Shown piece by piece: positions 7,836 to 16,717 of a DNA stretch of 64,000 nucleotides. A model generated the notes under the pieces. The model saw only the letters and a program-made list of their open reading frames with translations, was not told the origin of the DNA and searched no databases. The first letter of the stretch is position 1; the number at the start of each line of letters is the position of its first letter. Source of the DNA: Hirschia sp964352025 (lineage in GTDB: Bacteria; Pseudomonadota; Alphaproteobacteria; Caulobacterales; Hyphomonadaceae); NCBI GenBank assembly GCA_964352025.1, contig CAYGPZ010000006.1, positions 1 to 64,000 of the forward strand, in the 5' to 3' direction. Both the position numbers and the translations under genes were made by a program.

Positions 7836-8020
7836 AAAACCGCTTGAAAGAAATGAGAATAGAGCAGGGCTGGAGCCAGGCGAGGTTAGCCGAATTACTT
7901 GAAGTTTCTCGTCAAAATATCATTGCGATCGAGAAAGAAAAGTATGATCCGAGCCTTGCTCTAGCTCTAAAAATTGCGCGCCTCTTCGAGTGCAATGTAG
8001 AAAACATCTTTCTAGAGTGA
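7832..8020 (+). CDS. Xre-family helix-turn-helix regulator
   Basis: A 62-residue protein consisting almost only of an HTH domain: WSQARLAELLEVSRQNI (helices 2–3) followed by YDPSLALALKIARLFE and a terminal ENIF. It belongs to the short Xre-type regulators with the Y-D-P-S-L motif that are typically paired with small membrane proteins. The ATG at 7832 overlaps the previous stop (ATGA), showing translational coupling. It probably regulates its own cassette through the palindromes at 7095 and 7132 (inference). Confidence 0.88.
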   Translation: MKNRLKEMRIEQGWSQARLAELLEVSRQNIIAIEKEKYDPSLALALKIARLFECNVENIFLE

Positions 8021-8053
8021 TTACGCAATTGCTTCATCACTGCAATTGCGTAA
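8021..8053 (+). terminator. perfect 12-bp hairpin after the Xre gene
   Basis: TTACGCAATTGC and GCAATTGCGTAA pair perfectly across a 9-base loop immediately after the Xre stop codon. There is no T-tract on the plus strand, so it may slow or process transcript ends rather than act as a classic terminator. It could also be a protein-binding palindrome. Confidence 0.5.
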
Positions 8054-8060
8054 AAGAATC

Positions 8061-8093
8061 AAAAACGCCACGATACTGTTATGCATCGCGGCG
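8061..8093 (-). terminator. intrinsic terminator of the bactofilin operon
   Basis: On the minus strand, CGCCGCGAT and ATCGTGGCG form a 9-bp stem with one G·U pair and a 10-base loop, followed by TTTTTG. It lies 28 bases past the bactofilin stop codon and fits a rho-independent terminator. Confidence 0.8.
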
Positions 8094-8121
8094 CTAAATT
8101 CATTATAGACTTCTATGAGTC

Positions 8122-8601
8122 TTAAGTAGTTGGTGTCGCAGGAGTAGCGGCTTTAGGTGTCGCAGCTTGATTGATTGGGTCCTGAGAGTGCTTTACTTGA
8201 CCTTCGAAGATCGCGTTAGGCTCAATAGATAGAGAAGCGTGCATGATGTCACCTTCTACCTTAGCGCCGGTGCACAGTTGAACTTTCTTTCCGCGAACCT
8301 GACCTTTTACTGAACCGCGAACAATGACTGTCTCTGCGATAACTTCGCCCGATACTGCGCCGGTATTGCCGATTGTCAGTGAAGAGGCACGAATGTCGCC
8401 TTCGATGTTTCCATCAATTTGCACTTCGCCTTGGGATACAATTGATCCCTTCATTTTAACATCAGCGCTGATGATGGAAGGTGCCGCGCGATTAGGTGAT
8501 GCAGGAGCACGTTTGTTTTGATCAGCAGGGGGCGTTGGCATAGATGGCTTTGCTCCAGCTGAAGGTGTTGTGTTATCTGGTGTTTTACCCTTGGTGAACA
8601 T
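8122..8601 (-). CDS. bacA: bactofilin, polymer-forming cytoskeletal protein
   Basis: Bactofilins self-assemble into nucleotide-independent filaments that position wall enzymes. This 159-residue protein has a Pro/Ala-rich N-terminal tail (about residues 1–40), then the beta-helical core with GEVQIDGNIEGDI, VRGSVKGQVRG and AKVEGDIMHASLSIE, then a short Thr/Ala tail. Its start overlaps the end of the upstream M23 peptidase gene by 17 bases, so they form one operon. In stalked and budding relatives (Caulobacter, Hyphomonas) such pairs take part in local wall growth; the same role here is inferred. Confidence 0.95.
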   Translation of the reverse strand: MFTKGKTPDNTTPSAGAKPSMPTPPADQNKRAPASPNRAAPSIISADVKMKGSIVSQGEVQIDGNIEGDIRASSLTIGNTGAVSGEVIAETVIVRGSVKGQVRGKKVQLCTGAKVEGDIMHASLSIEPNAIFEGQVKHSQDPINQAATPKAATPATPTT

Positions 8602-9820
8602 GTTTTCCGGCCCTTAAGAATTTAATTGGATCATATGTCTTGCCACGGAAGTGTACTTCATAATGAAGGTGAACACCCGTAGATCTACCTGTTGTACCCA
8701 TACCACCCACTTTTTGCCCTAGTGTGACAGTATCGCCTTTTCTTACACTTACGCTGGCAAGGTGACCATATCTCGTAATGAAACCGAATCCGTGGTCTAC
8801 TTCTACAGCCCGTCCATAACCAGCTTTTCGGCCAGCAAATACGACTTTACCAGGAGCTGTAGAAATAACAGGCGCATTTCTAAATGCACCCATATCCAAG
8901 CCCGAGTGCCATGCTAGTCGACCAGTAAATGGATCGCGACGCTTTCCGTAACCAGAAGTTTCTCGATATTTTACGCCTACAGGCGCACCCAATGGCATAG
9001 CTTTGATGAGGTTCTCAAAAAACTGAGCTTCTTCTAGGCGTGTTTTTACTTCCCGAACTCTTAGCGTAAAGTCAGCATTTTCATCGTTTAGATCAACCGA
9101 AGAAAAATTAGTTGGTTTAACTTCAATAAGCGGTCCACCAGAATACGTGTTGGACTGGTCTACAACGCGTCCTACGCCAACACCTGTAAGGCGAAGAATA
9201 CCACGCATACGCTCAGCACGCTCAACTGCTCTATCTTCTGCATCATCAAGAAATGCTGCTTGCTCAGATCTCAAGTGATCTATCTGGGCGCGAAATCCAG
9301 CCACTTCTACAGTCGCTTTAATACCTTCAGACGGTCTAGATAAACGAGCATCTGCTTCTTCAATAGTAGAATTTACTAGAACAGTTCCACCTGTTCCTTG
9401 AAGCGCTAATTCTCCTGTTAAGGTCTCATTGCCTTTCAGGGCACCTAGCAAAGTTTTTAGTGTAGCGTGGCGACGCTCAAATTCACTTGTTGCGTTTGTG
9501 AATGCTATTGTTTTTTCTTCAAGAAGGGAGAGGGCCGCTGCCTCTCTAGCTTGCGATGCTTGAAGCCAACGCTCAATTTTAGCAATTTTGCGTTCATCAG
9601 CATTGGTTTGAAATTTGTTAGTTGGTCCTTGGAGAAGTGTGTTCACACTCGCAAATATACACCAACCAGCAACAAGCGTTGCTCCACCTGCAAAAAGTGC
9701 TTGTTGAAAGGGGGACACAGAAACATATCTAACAGACCCGCCGCTGCGGTGATAAATCTGGCGTTCTGGGAAAACCCTGTCAAAAAGTGCTCTGGCTTGT
9801 GCTTTTACTTCGTCCGCCAT
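8585..9820 (-). CDS. M23 family metallopeptidase (LmdC-like)
   Basis: This 411-residue peptidoglycan endopeptidase is anchored by one N-terminal membrane segment (about residues 30–50, QALFAGGATLVAGW). A long coiled-coil region (about 75–220) leads to the C-terminal LytM/M23 domain. The zinc ligands are visible in HSGLD (H-x3-D) and HLHYEV (H-x-H), so it is probably catalytically active. ATG 9820 is used, preceded by AGGCGAG. It is co-transcribed with the bactofilin gene, the arrangement described for LmdC and BacA in stalked/budding alphaproteobacteria, where the filament recruits the peptidase. Confidence 0.92.
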   Translation of the reverse strand: MADEVKAQARALFDRVFPERQIYHRSGGSVRYVSVSPFQQALFAGGATLVAGWCIFASVNTLLQGPTNKFQTNADERKIAKIERWLQASQAREAAALSLLEEKTIAFTNATSEFERRHATLKTLLGALKGNETLTGELALQGTGGTVLVNSTIEEADARLSRPSEGIKATVEVAGFRAQIDHLRSEQAAFLDDAEDRAVERAERMRGILRLTGVGVGRVVDQSNTYSGGPLIEVKPTNFSSVDLNDENADFTLRVREVKTRLEEAQFFENLIKAMPLGAPVGVKYRETSGYGKRRDPFTGRLAWHSGLDMGAFRNAPVISTAPGKVVFAGRKAGYGRAVEVDHGFGFITRYGHLASVSVRKGDTVTLGQKVGGMGTTGRSTGVHLHYEVHFRGKTYDPIKFLRAGKHVHQG

Positions 9821-10072
9821 CAATACTCGCCTATATTAAACGTACTACACTAATGCAAATTCGGTTCCACCAACCCATGTGTCGTTTCCGCCACACTGTA
9901 TGAATAACCTACAAATCGCAACAAGCGAAGCCCAATTTTAAAATTTCATACTCGATTTTATCACAGGACTGTTAACCGAGCTTAAATCACTTACGACTCA
10001 TTAATAATAAATGCCTCAAAATTGGTCATTTCGTGGCGGAAATTTCCGTATATTGTGCCTCACACTGAAATT

Positions 10073-10543
10073 TTACAGTGCTTTTACAGCAGCCAAAACC
10101 GTTTGAGCATGCTCCTTAACGCGAACCTTGCGCCAAACGCTATCAATCTTTCCCGATTCGTTGATTAGAAAGGTAGATCGCTCTATTCCCATATAGACTT
10201 TCCCGTAGTTCTTTTTTTCTTTCCAAACGCCAAAGGCTTCACATACAGAACCGTCTTCATCTGAACCAAGTTCAATACCAAGTTCGTGCTTAGCAATAAA
10301 ATTGCTATGTTTTTTTAGACTGTCTTTAGACACACCGACAACAATCGTGTTTTCTTTTTTGAATTCAGGAAGGAGGGACGTGAAATCTATTGCCTCTGTC
10401 GTACAACCCGGAGTGTTATCTTTAGGATAAAAGAACAAAACCAATCGGCTTCCTGAAAAGTCAGAAAGAGTAATTGTTCTGCCTTCGCTAGTTTGCATTT
10501 CGAAGCCAGGAACAACATCACCTGCTGATAATTCTTCGCTCAT
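10073..10543 (-). CDS. bcp: Bcp-type peroxiredoxin
   Basis: This thioredoxin-dependent thiol peroxidase of the Bcp/PrxQ class has 156 residues and reduces H2O2 and organic peroxides in the cytoplasm. The peroxidatic Cys is in DNTPGCTTEA. The neighbouring resolving Cys found five residues later in E. coli Bcp is replaced (CTTEAI), so resolution must use another Cys (one lies in GSVCEAFGVW) or an external thiol. ATG 10543 is chosen over the GTG just before it. The gene is divergent from the large AsmA-like gene. Confidence 0.92.
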   Translation of the reverse strand: MSEELSAGDVVPGFEMQTSEGRTITLSDFSGSRLVLFFYPKDNTPGCTTEAIDFTSLLPEFKKENTIVVGVSKDSLKKHSNFIAKHELGIELGSDEDGSVCEAFGVWKEKKNYGKVYMGIERSTFLINESGKIDSVWRKVRVKEHAQTVLAAVKAL

Positions 10544-10642
10544 CACTTAATTCCTGTATTATATTAATATTGGGCTTTTAGTTTTAAGAGCAGTTGGCTA
10601 AGCGTAAGTATAGAGTAGCAGGCAAAGAATGTGGCGTATTAA

Positions 10643-13600
10643 ATGAAATTCTCAGTTCGAATGCTTTTTTTAGAAGCTTTGGCGCTTATTTTGCTACTTA
10701 TTTTGGTTGCGGCAGGGCTTTTGACATGGAGATTGTCCAAAGGCCCGTTGGACATGGATGTACTTAGACCACAGGTCGAATCAGCATTAGAAAATGCTCG
10801 GGGTGGCAGACCCGTAAAAATCGATTCTCTTGCCTTAGCTTGGTCACCTGACAAAAAACGAATTGAAGTTACCGTCAGCGATATAACGGCTTATTCTGAA
10901 GAAAATAAAATTCAGGCAAGAGCAGAACATGGAGCGGTGTGGTTTGATACGGCTTCTCTGGTTCAAGGTAAAATAAACATCGTAAAATTTCGGTTGGAAA
11001 ATGGCTTTTCGGCTCTTCATCGCGATGAATTCGGGCAGTGGAAGATTGTTTCACCGGAAGAAGAATTAGTAGCTCCTAATCAAATAGTGCAAGAGACAAA
11101 ACCCGACACGCGTTTAGGAGATTGGCGCGATTGGATTGATCAAATCAGAGAACAAGTTGACGAACAGTCTTTTCAAAGTGTTGAGTTTTCCAATTTCGAT
11201 TTCAAAATTACAGATTCCATTACAGGATTGGACTGGCTCACAGAAGACGCATCGGGCGTATGGGAAGCAAATAATCAGGGTTTAACTGTAGATGTATCTG
11301 GTGATCTGGAAGGGTTGTTTGCTCCCCAATCTATTCAGCTGAGGTTTTTCTCAGACGCAGAAATAGAGAACTTTTCAGTGGAGTTGGGGCTGGTAGAAGC
11401 AAACCCTGAAAGATTGATAGCGTTACTTACCAAAGAAAATTACGATATAAAATATGATGGTGAAGTTGATTTAAATATCGGGGCGACTGCCAGCGTTGAA
11501 GAAGGCCTACTTACAGCACAAGTATCAGCAGCTGGAGAAGCAGGAGCGCTAGTATTTTCTGAAGATCTTTACGACGTTGAGTCAACGAGTGTGGAAGCTC
11601 ATTTTGATTTTAAGGAACGCCAGATCGATCTCGTACATTTGAGCCTCGAAACCGAGAAAGTAAAAGGGATATTCTCTGGTTCAGCCAATATTGCGGACTA
11701 TTTTAATGGAACAGAGTTTCCGATCATTCCTTACAATATCACAGCTGAAGGCTTGTGGTTAGATATCCAACCTATGTTTGAGACGTCATGGGATATCAAT
11801 TCTGCCGATGTTACTGGAACCGTGAATACGGAAACAATGTCGTTAGAAATTGAAAGCGCAAAAGGAAAAGTTAAGAACTTCGAAGGAGCTGGATCTGGGC
11901 GTGTTTATCTAGAACCCAAGATAGATATCGAAGGCGAAGAATCAAAGCCCTTGGGGCAACGCATAGGTGTTGAACTAAAAGCTATTGGGGCTGGAAAAGT
12001 TACACCTAGACAGGTTTTGGACTTTTGGCCTCTTAAACTGGGAAGCGGTGCACGAAATTGGGCCAAAGAAAACATTCTTGGCGGAAGAGCGACCACTTTA
12101 AATTTTCAAATGGACTTTCCGCCTGGAACAAACTCCAAACCTCTTGTTCCAGACAAGCTTTTGACACTGGATTTTACAGTTGAAGATGCCGAAATTAGTA
12201 TTCTATCAGATCTGCCGCCACTTGAAAAAGCATTTGGAACGGGTCGTTTGCGCGGTAACAGCCTTACGATAGATGTTCAAAAAGCAACGCTTGGAGAATG
12301 GATAATCGATGAAGGTGAAGTTGACCTGCCTGCCTTCCATCCTGCTGGCGCAATTTCAACATATACGGCAGCGACCAGAGGCGATCTCAAAGGATTAATG
12401 AAAATTCTTGAGGGGAGCCGTCTAAATACATGTACTGATTTTGAATTAGCGTGTGATCGGATGTCCGGCCTTGGCGGTCTTGATATTTCGATTAAGCGAC
12501 CAATGAAAGAAGGAACGACCATCGATGATATGATTATCGATGTAACTGGCGGGTTTGTAGAAGCCGAAGCTCCGGACCTTGCTTTTGGATTTGGCCTTAT
12601 CAAAACCGATGTAACTGTCGATTTGGACAATGACGCATTAGAAATCAGGGGCGCTGGGCGATTTGGGACAGCACCAGCGGAATTCACGTGGAAGCAAATA
12701 TTCGAGACTGAACAAGGGACAAGCCTGCGTGCAAATGCAGTTGTAACACCAGACCTCTTCAATTCTTTAGGGCTGGCCGCACGTTCCTTCATGCAGGGAG
12801 AGGCTGATCTGGAACTTGAAGCCGTTGGAGACGGAAAAGATTTTCAAAGTGTAGACATGCATGTGGACTTTACAGGATCCGCGCTTAATTTGTCAGAGAT
12901 CGGCTGGCTTAAACCACTATATGTTCCAGCCACTGGAGAGATCCGCTACGGTAAAGGTAATGGTGGTGCCGCTGTATTGACGGGTGATATCGAAGCTAAA
13001 GGTCTCGAATTAGCCGGTGAATTGACTTTTGATGATGATAAGGGGCTTCAAAGGGCAACCATTGAGCGCATTTATTCTGAAAATCGGCTCGACATGCGGG
13101 GTGATCTGGTCCGCACAGAAAATGGTGACGTCAAAATCAATATATCCGGGCCGTTTTTTGATGCGAGTCCTTGGATTGATGGTTTAACTGAATTTGGTAA
13201 GGGCGGAAGCGGACCCGGTGTAAATGTCCACGCGAATATTGCCGTCGATAAACTAAAGCTAAGAGACGACGCTCAACTGATTAATTCTAAAATTGTGTTG
13301 GATATGAATCCAAATACGTTAGAGCGGGGACTTGTGTCCGGAACGATTTCGCGTGCGAAAGGCCTTGAAGCGACTTTCGAACGTGACGGAGAAGATTTTG
13401 CCGTACAATTGAGAGCAGATGACGCTGGATATGTCCTTAAAACACTGTTTGACGTTGATTATCTGAAGGGCGGAACACTGAACCTCAATGGTTTGATGGG
13501 AAAAGAATTCGGTGCAGCAGAAATGAACATGAAAAATGTTCGGATGAAAGGTGCACCAATTCTAGCTCAGGTCTTTGCATTGGCGAGTTTGCGAGGGCTC

Positions 13601-14017
13601 ACTGATGTTTTGAATGGTGATGGAGTGATGTTCACTGAAATTCAGGCGCCGATCCGCCTCAATAATGGGCGTTTGGAATTGCCAGGTGTTCGAGCGTCTG
13701 GACCTGCTATGGGGCTTACCACAAGAGGCTGGCTTCAAATGGATTCGGGAGACCTGAACTTAGATGGCGTTGTTGTACCGTCATTTGGGGTAAATTCTGC
13801 TTTAGGTGGTATTCCGATTATTGGTGATCTTTTTGTATCGCGCCAAGGTGAAGGTGTCTTCGCTGTGACTTATTCGGTGCGTGGGACACTTGAAAGAGCA
13901 AGAGTTGCTATCAACCCGCTTTCTGCCGTCACACCAGGCTTTCTGCGCCGAATCATGGAAAACCCGAATGAGCAGGCGGTTAATCAGTTGGAAGAAGCAC
14001 CAGAAACAGCTGAGTAA
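10643..14017 (+). CDS. AsmA/YhdP-like DUF3971 envelope protein
   Basis: The 1124-residue protein has one N-terminal membrane helix (about residues 8–30, LEALALILLLILVAAGLL) followed by a very long beta-rich periplasmic part. A C-terminal AsmA-like segment holds GAPILAQVFALASLRG and PALPG-like repeats. This is the architecture of the YhdP/TamB/AsmA group of bridge-like proteins that move phospholipids between inner and outer membranes. Assignment to the DUF3971 branch rests on overall pattern. It stands alone, divergent from bcp, with the SulP gene 168 bases downstream. Confidence 0.85.
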   Translation: MKFSVRMLFLEALALILLLILVAAGLLTWRLSKGPLDMDVLRPQVESALENARGGRPVKIDSLALAWSPDKKRIEVTVSDITAYSEENKIQARAEHGAVWFDTASLVQGKINIVKFRLENGFSALHRDEFGQWKIVSPEEELVAPNQIVQETKPDTRLGDWRDWIDQIREQVDEQSFQSVEFSNFDFKITDSITGLDWLTEDASGVWEANNQGLTVDVSGDLEGLFAPQSIQLRFFSDAEIENFSVELGLVEANPERLIALLTKENYDIKYDGEVDLNIGATASVEEGLLTAQVSAAGEAGALVFSEDLYDVESTSVEAHFDFKERQIDLVHLSLETEKVKGIFSGSANIADYFNGTEFPIIPYNITAEGLWLDIQPMFETSWDINSADVTGTVNTETMSLEIESAKGKVKNFEGAGSGRVYLEPKIDIEGEESKPLGQRIGVELKAIGAGKVTPRQVLDFWPLKLGSGARNWAKENILGGRATTLNFQMDFPPGTNSKPLVPDKLLTLDFTVEDAEISILSDLPPLEKAFGTGRLRGNSLTIDVQKATLGEWIIDEGEVDLPAFHPAGAISTYTAATRGDLKGLMKILEGSRLNTCTDFELACDRMSGLGGLDISIKRPMKEGTTIDDMIIDVTGGFVEAEAPDLAFGFGLIKTDVTVDLDNDALEIRGAGRFGTAPAEFTWKQIFETEQGTSLRANAVVTPDLFNSLGLAARSFMQGEADLELEAVGDGKDFQSVDMHVDFTGSALNLSEIGWLKPLYVPATGEIRYGKGNGGAAVLTGDIEAKGLELAGELTFDDDKGLQRATIERIYSENRLDMRGDLVRTENGDVKINISGPFFDASPWIDGLTEFGKGGSGPGVNVHANIAVDKLKLRDDAQLINSKIVLDMNPNTLERGLVSGTISRAKGLEATFERDGEDFAVQLRADDAGYVLKTLFDVDYLKGGTLNLNGLMGKEFGAAEMNMKNVRMKGAPILAQVFALASLRGLTDVLNGDGVMFTEIQAPIRLNNGRLELPGVRASGPAMGLTTRGWLQMDSGDLNLDGVVVPSFGVNSALGGIPIIGDLFVSRQGEGVFAVTYSVRGTLERARVAINPLSAVTPGFLRRIMENPNEQAVNQLEEAPETAE

Positions 14018-14185
14018 ATTTTTAGCTATGAGCAATTAAAGACGCCATAAAAGCTATATAGCACCTCAAAAAACTTAAATACTTCTCTAGGGGTGGAGAT
14101 TTGGACAAATGTCTGCCAGATAGCAGCCAAACGTCTAGATGCGTTTCTAAAAACGATCGTCTATCTTTCCCGTCTGGAGTATCTC

Positions 14186-15694
14186 GTGAATCAACAGCTT
14201 CTATATCGTCTGCGAACTGAATGGTTTAGCAATATACGTGGTGATTTGCTTTCTGGGCTTGTTGTGGCGCTAGCACTTATTCCAGAAGCTATCGCATTTT
14301 CATTGATCGCTGGGGTGGACCCGAAGATCGGGCTGTACGCTTCATTCTCAATAGCGGTACTGACAGCGTTTTTCGGTGGACGACCGGGAATGATCTCGGC
14401 TGCAACGGCGGCAACCGCGGTCTTGATGATCAATCTGGTTAAAGAATATGGTCTGGATTATCTATTAGCGGCTACAATACTCGCTGGAATAATTCAGGTT
14501 ATAGCTGGATATTTACGGCTTGGATATTTGATGCGTTTTGTTTCAAAATCCGTAATGACCGGATTTGTAAATGCTCTGGCGATTTTGATCTTTCTTGCCC
14601 AAATCCCAGAATTACACCCTGAGACATTTGGTGGCCAGATTCCATATCTAACATACCTTATGGTTGCTGGTGGTCTGGCAATTATTTATCTGTTTCCACT
14701 TCTCACCAAAGCGATCCCATCTCCACTGGTCTGTATTGTCGTATTAACGGCATTGTCGCTTGGCTTGGGTCTAGATGTTAGAACTGTCGGGGATTTGGGA
14801 GATTTGCCATCTTCATTGCCGCAATTCCTTATTCCAGATGTGCCGTTTAACCTTGAGACATTAAAAATTATATTTCCATATTCAGCCGCTGTTGCAGCAG
14901 TTGGACTCTTAGAGTCATTGATGACGCAGAACATTGTTGATGAACTGACCGATACGACGAGTGACCGTAAGCAGGAGTGTATTGGTCAGGGTGTTGCAAA
15001 CTTCTTCACTGGTTTTATAGGTGGTATGGCAGGTTGTGCCATGATTGGTCAGTCGATGATCAACGTTAAATCAGGCGGACGCGGACGGCTTTCAACCTTC
15101 ATAGCTGGAGTATTCCTCCTCATATTATGTGTTGCGCTAGGTAAGTGGGTTAGTCAGATCCCTATGCCAGCATTAGTCGCTATTATGATCATGGTATCTG
15201 TTGGAACATTCTCATGGTCGTCGGTCAAAAGTCTTCAAACTCACCCTAGAAGTTCCAGCATAGTTATGCTGGCGACCGTTCTAACCGTTATCACAACCCA
15301 CAACCTTGCCATTGGAGTTTTGGTTGGTGTGCTATTGTCAGGCGTGTTCTTCGCATGGAAAATAGCTCAAATATTTGGCGTGTCTTCAGTACTTAGCGAA
15401 GATGGTCGCGCGAGAACATACACTGTTGAAGGCCAGTTATTCTTTGCTTCAGTTGAAGACTTTAACGCTTCATTCGACTTTAAGGAATCATTGGAAAAAG
15501 TCGTTATTGATGTCAGCAGGGCCCACATATGGGATATTTCAAGTGTAGCCGCTGTTGATGCTGTCGTATTGAAATTTCGGCGCGAAGGTGCTGAAGTCGA
15601 ACTTAAGGGGCTTAATAAAGCCAGTGAAACCATCGTCGATAACCTTGGCGTACATGACAAACCCGGATCGATGGACTCGCTGCTAGATCACTAA
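14186..15694 (+). CDS. SulP family anion transporter with STAS domain
   Basis: A secondary anion transporter of the SulP family (sulfate, bicarbonate or other anions). The first transmembrane region has the signature IPEAIAFSLIAGVDPKIGLYAS, split here as IPEAIAFSLIAGVDP and KIGLYAS. About ten or more hydrophobic segments follow, then a C-terminal STAS domain from about residue 405 (VVIDVSRAHIWDISS). The GTG at 14186 is chosen because GGAG sits 6 bases upstream; a longer GTG start at 14093 lacks a spaced ribosome-binding site. The pattern is closest to BicA-like SulPs, but the substrate is not proven. A universal stress protein gene follows in the same direction. Confidence 0.88.
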   Translation: MNQQLLYRLRTEWFSNIRGDLLSGLVVALALIPEAIAFSLIAGVDPKIGLYASFSIAVLTAFFGGRPGMISAATAATAVLMINLVKEYGLDYLLAATILAGIIQVIAGYLRLGYLMRFVSKSVMTGFVNALAILIFLAQIPELHPETFGGQIPYLTYLMVAGGLAIIYLFPLLTKAIPSPLVCIVVLTALSLGLGLDVRTVGDLGDLPSSLPQFLIPDVPFNLETLKIIFPYSAAVAAVGLLESLMTQNIVDELTDTTSDRKQECIGQGVANFFTGFIGGMAGCAMIGQSMINVKSGGRGRLSTFIAGVFLLILCVALGKWVSQIPMPALVAIMIMVSVGTFSWSSVKSLQTHPRSSSIVMLATVLTVITTHNLAIGVLVGVLLSGVFFAWKIAQIFGVSSVLSEDGRARTYTVEGQLFFASVEDFNASFDFKESLEKVVIDVSRAHIWDISSVAAVDAVVLKFRREGAEVELKGLNKASETIVDNLGVHDKPGSMDSLLDH

Positions 15695-15743
15695 TTGCCC
15701 TTTGGAAATTTGGTATTCAGACACGTAAATTAGGAATGTTCTT

Positions 15744-16604
15744 ATGAAACTCGTCGCGTTGGTAGATGGATCGATTTATTCCCAAAGTGTTTGTGATCAT
15801 GCTGCTTGGGTAAGTGCGCGGGTCGAGGAATGTAAACTTGACCTTCTGCATGTACTGGACGACAGACATCGTGCGAGTGCTAAGTCAAATCTCTCTGGAA
15901 GCATTGGACTTGGTGCGCGGACATCTATAATCGAAGAACTCGCTGAATTAGACGCTAAACAAGCTAAGTTCGCTCAAAAAGCAGGGCGTGCGATCCTTGA
16001 AGACGCCGAAGCTAGATTAAATGAAGCAAAATCAAATGCTGCTGTTGAGACCAAACTTAGAAATGGAGATTTGGTTGAGACAGTGACGACGTTTGAAAAA
16101 GATGCGGACCTAATAATTATAGGAAAACGTGGTGAAGCGGCAGACTTCGCTAAAATGCATCTTGGTTCAAATTTAGAGCGTGTCGTAAGGTCGTCTCAAA
16201 AACCGGTTATGGTTGTGTCTAGAATGTTCAAAACACCCAATAAGCTGATGTTAGCGTATGATGGCGGTCAGTCTGCTGAGACGGCTGTAAAACACCTATG
16301 TGCTGATCCAATGTATCAAGGCTTAGACTGTCATATTCTAACAGTTGCATCTGATATCGGAAGTTCGCTTTCTGACAAATTGGAAAATGCAAAATCTCGA
16401 TTGGTCAAAGCTGGTTTTACAGTTACTTCGGAAGTTAAGTCTGGGCAGCCTGGTAACGTAATCTCAGAGACAGCTGAGCAGGAAGATGTAGATTTGTTAG
16501 TATTAGGCGCTTACGGGCATTCTCACATCCGCAATTTGATAATTGGGTCCACAACGACTGAAGTCATTCGCAAATGCCTTACACCAGTTGTTCTATATCG
16601 ATAG
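15744..16604 (+). CDS. tandem universal stress protein
   Basis: This 286-residue protein is made of two Usp domains. The second ends with the ATP-binding motif G-x2-G-x9-G-S/T (GAYGHSHIRNLIIGSTT) and VVLYR. The first domain is longer, with an Ala/Lys-rich helical insert, and ends in a degenerate version (GKRGEAADFAKMHLGSN) and PVMVVSR. It follows the SulP gene by 49 bases, and Usp domains are known partners or regulators of SulP transporters, so a joint function is plausible. It ends before a 113-base gap. Confidence 0.92.
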   Translation: MKLVALVDGSIYSQSVCDHAAWVSARVEECKLDLLHVLDDRHRASAKSNLSGSIGLGARTSIIEELAELDAKQAKFAQKAGRAILEDAEARLNEAKSNAAVETKLRNGDLVETVTTFEKDADLIIIGKRGEAADFAKMHLGSNLERVVRSSQKPVMVVSRMFKTPNKLMLAYDGGQSAETAVKHLCADPMYQGLDCHILTVASDIGSSLSDKLENAKSRLVKAGFTVTSEVKSGQPGNVISETAEQEDVDLLVLGAYGHSHIRNLIIGSTTTEVIRKCLTPVVLYR

Positions 16605-16717
16605 TTTGAATTTCATCCAAGATTTCGATTACATTTCTGGTTTTCCTATTGCTTAACTCACTAAGTAATGCACACAATTTTTGACTACCAATAAGTATAG
16701 CGACAAGGCGAGTGATC

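Noticed and set aside
10060..10081. Hairpin at the end of bcp as a terminator
   Set aside because: The stem is short with a bulge and has no T-run on the minus strand, so it does not meet the pattern of an intrinsic terminator.
14093..14185. 31-residue N-terminal extension of SulP from GTG 14093
   Set aside because: No spaced ribosome-binding site precedes it, while GGAG lies 6 bases before GTG 14186, which also fits the family's start.
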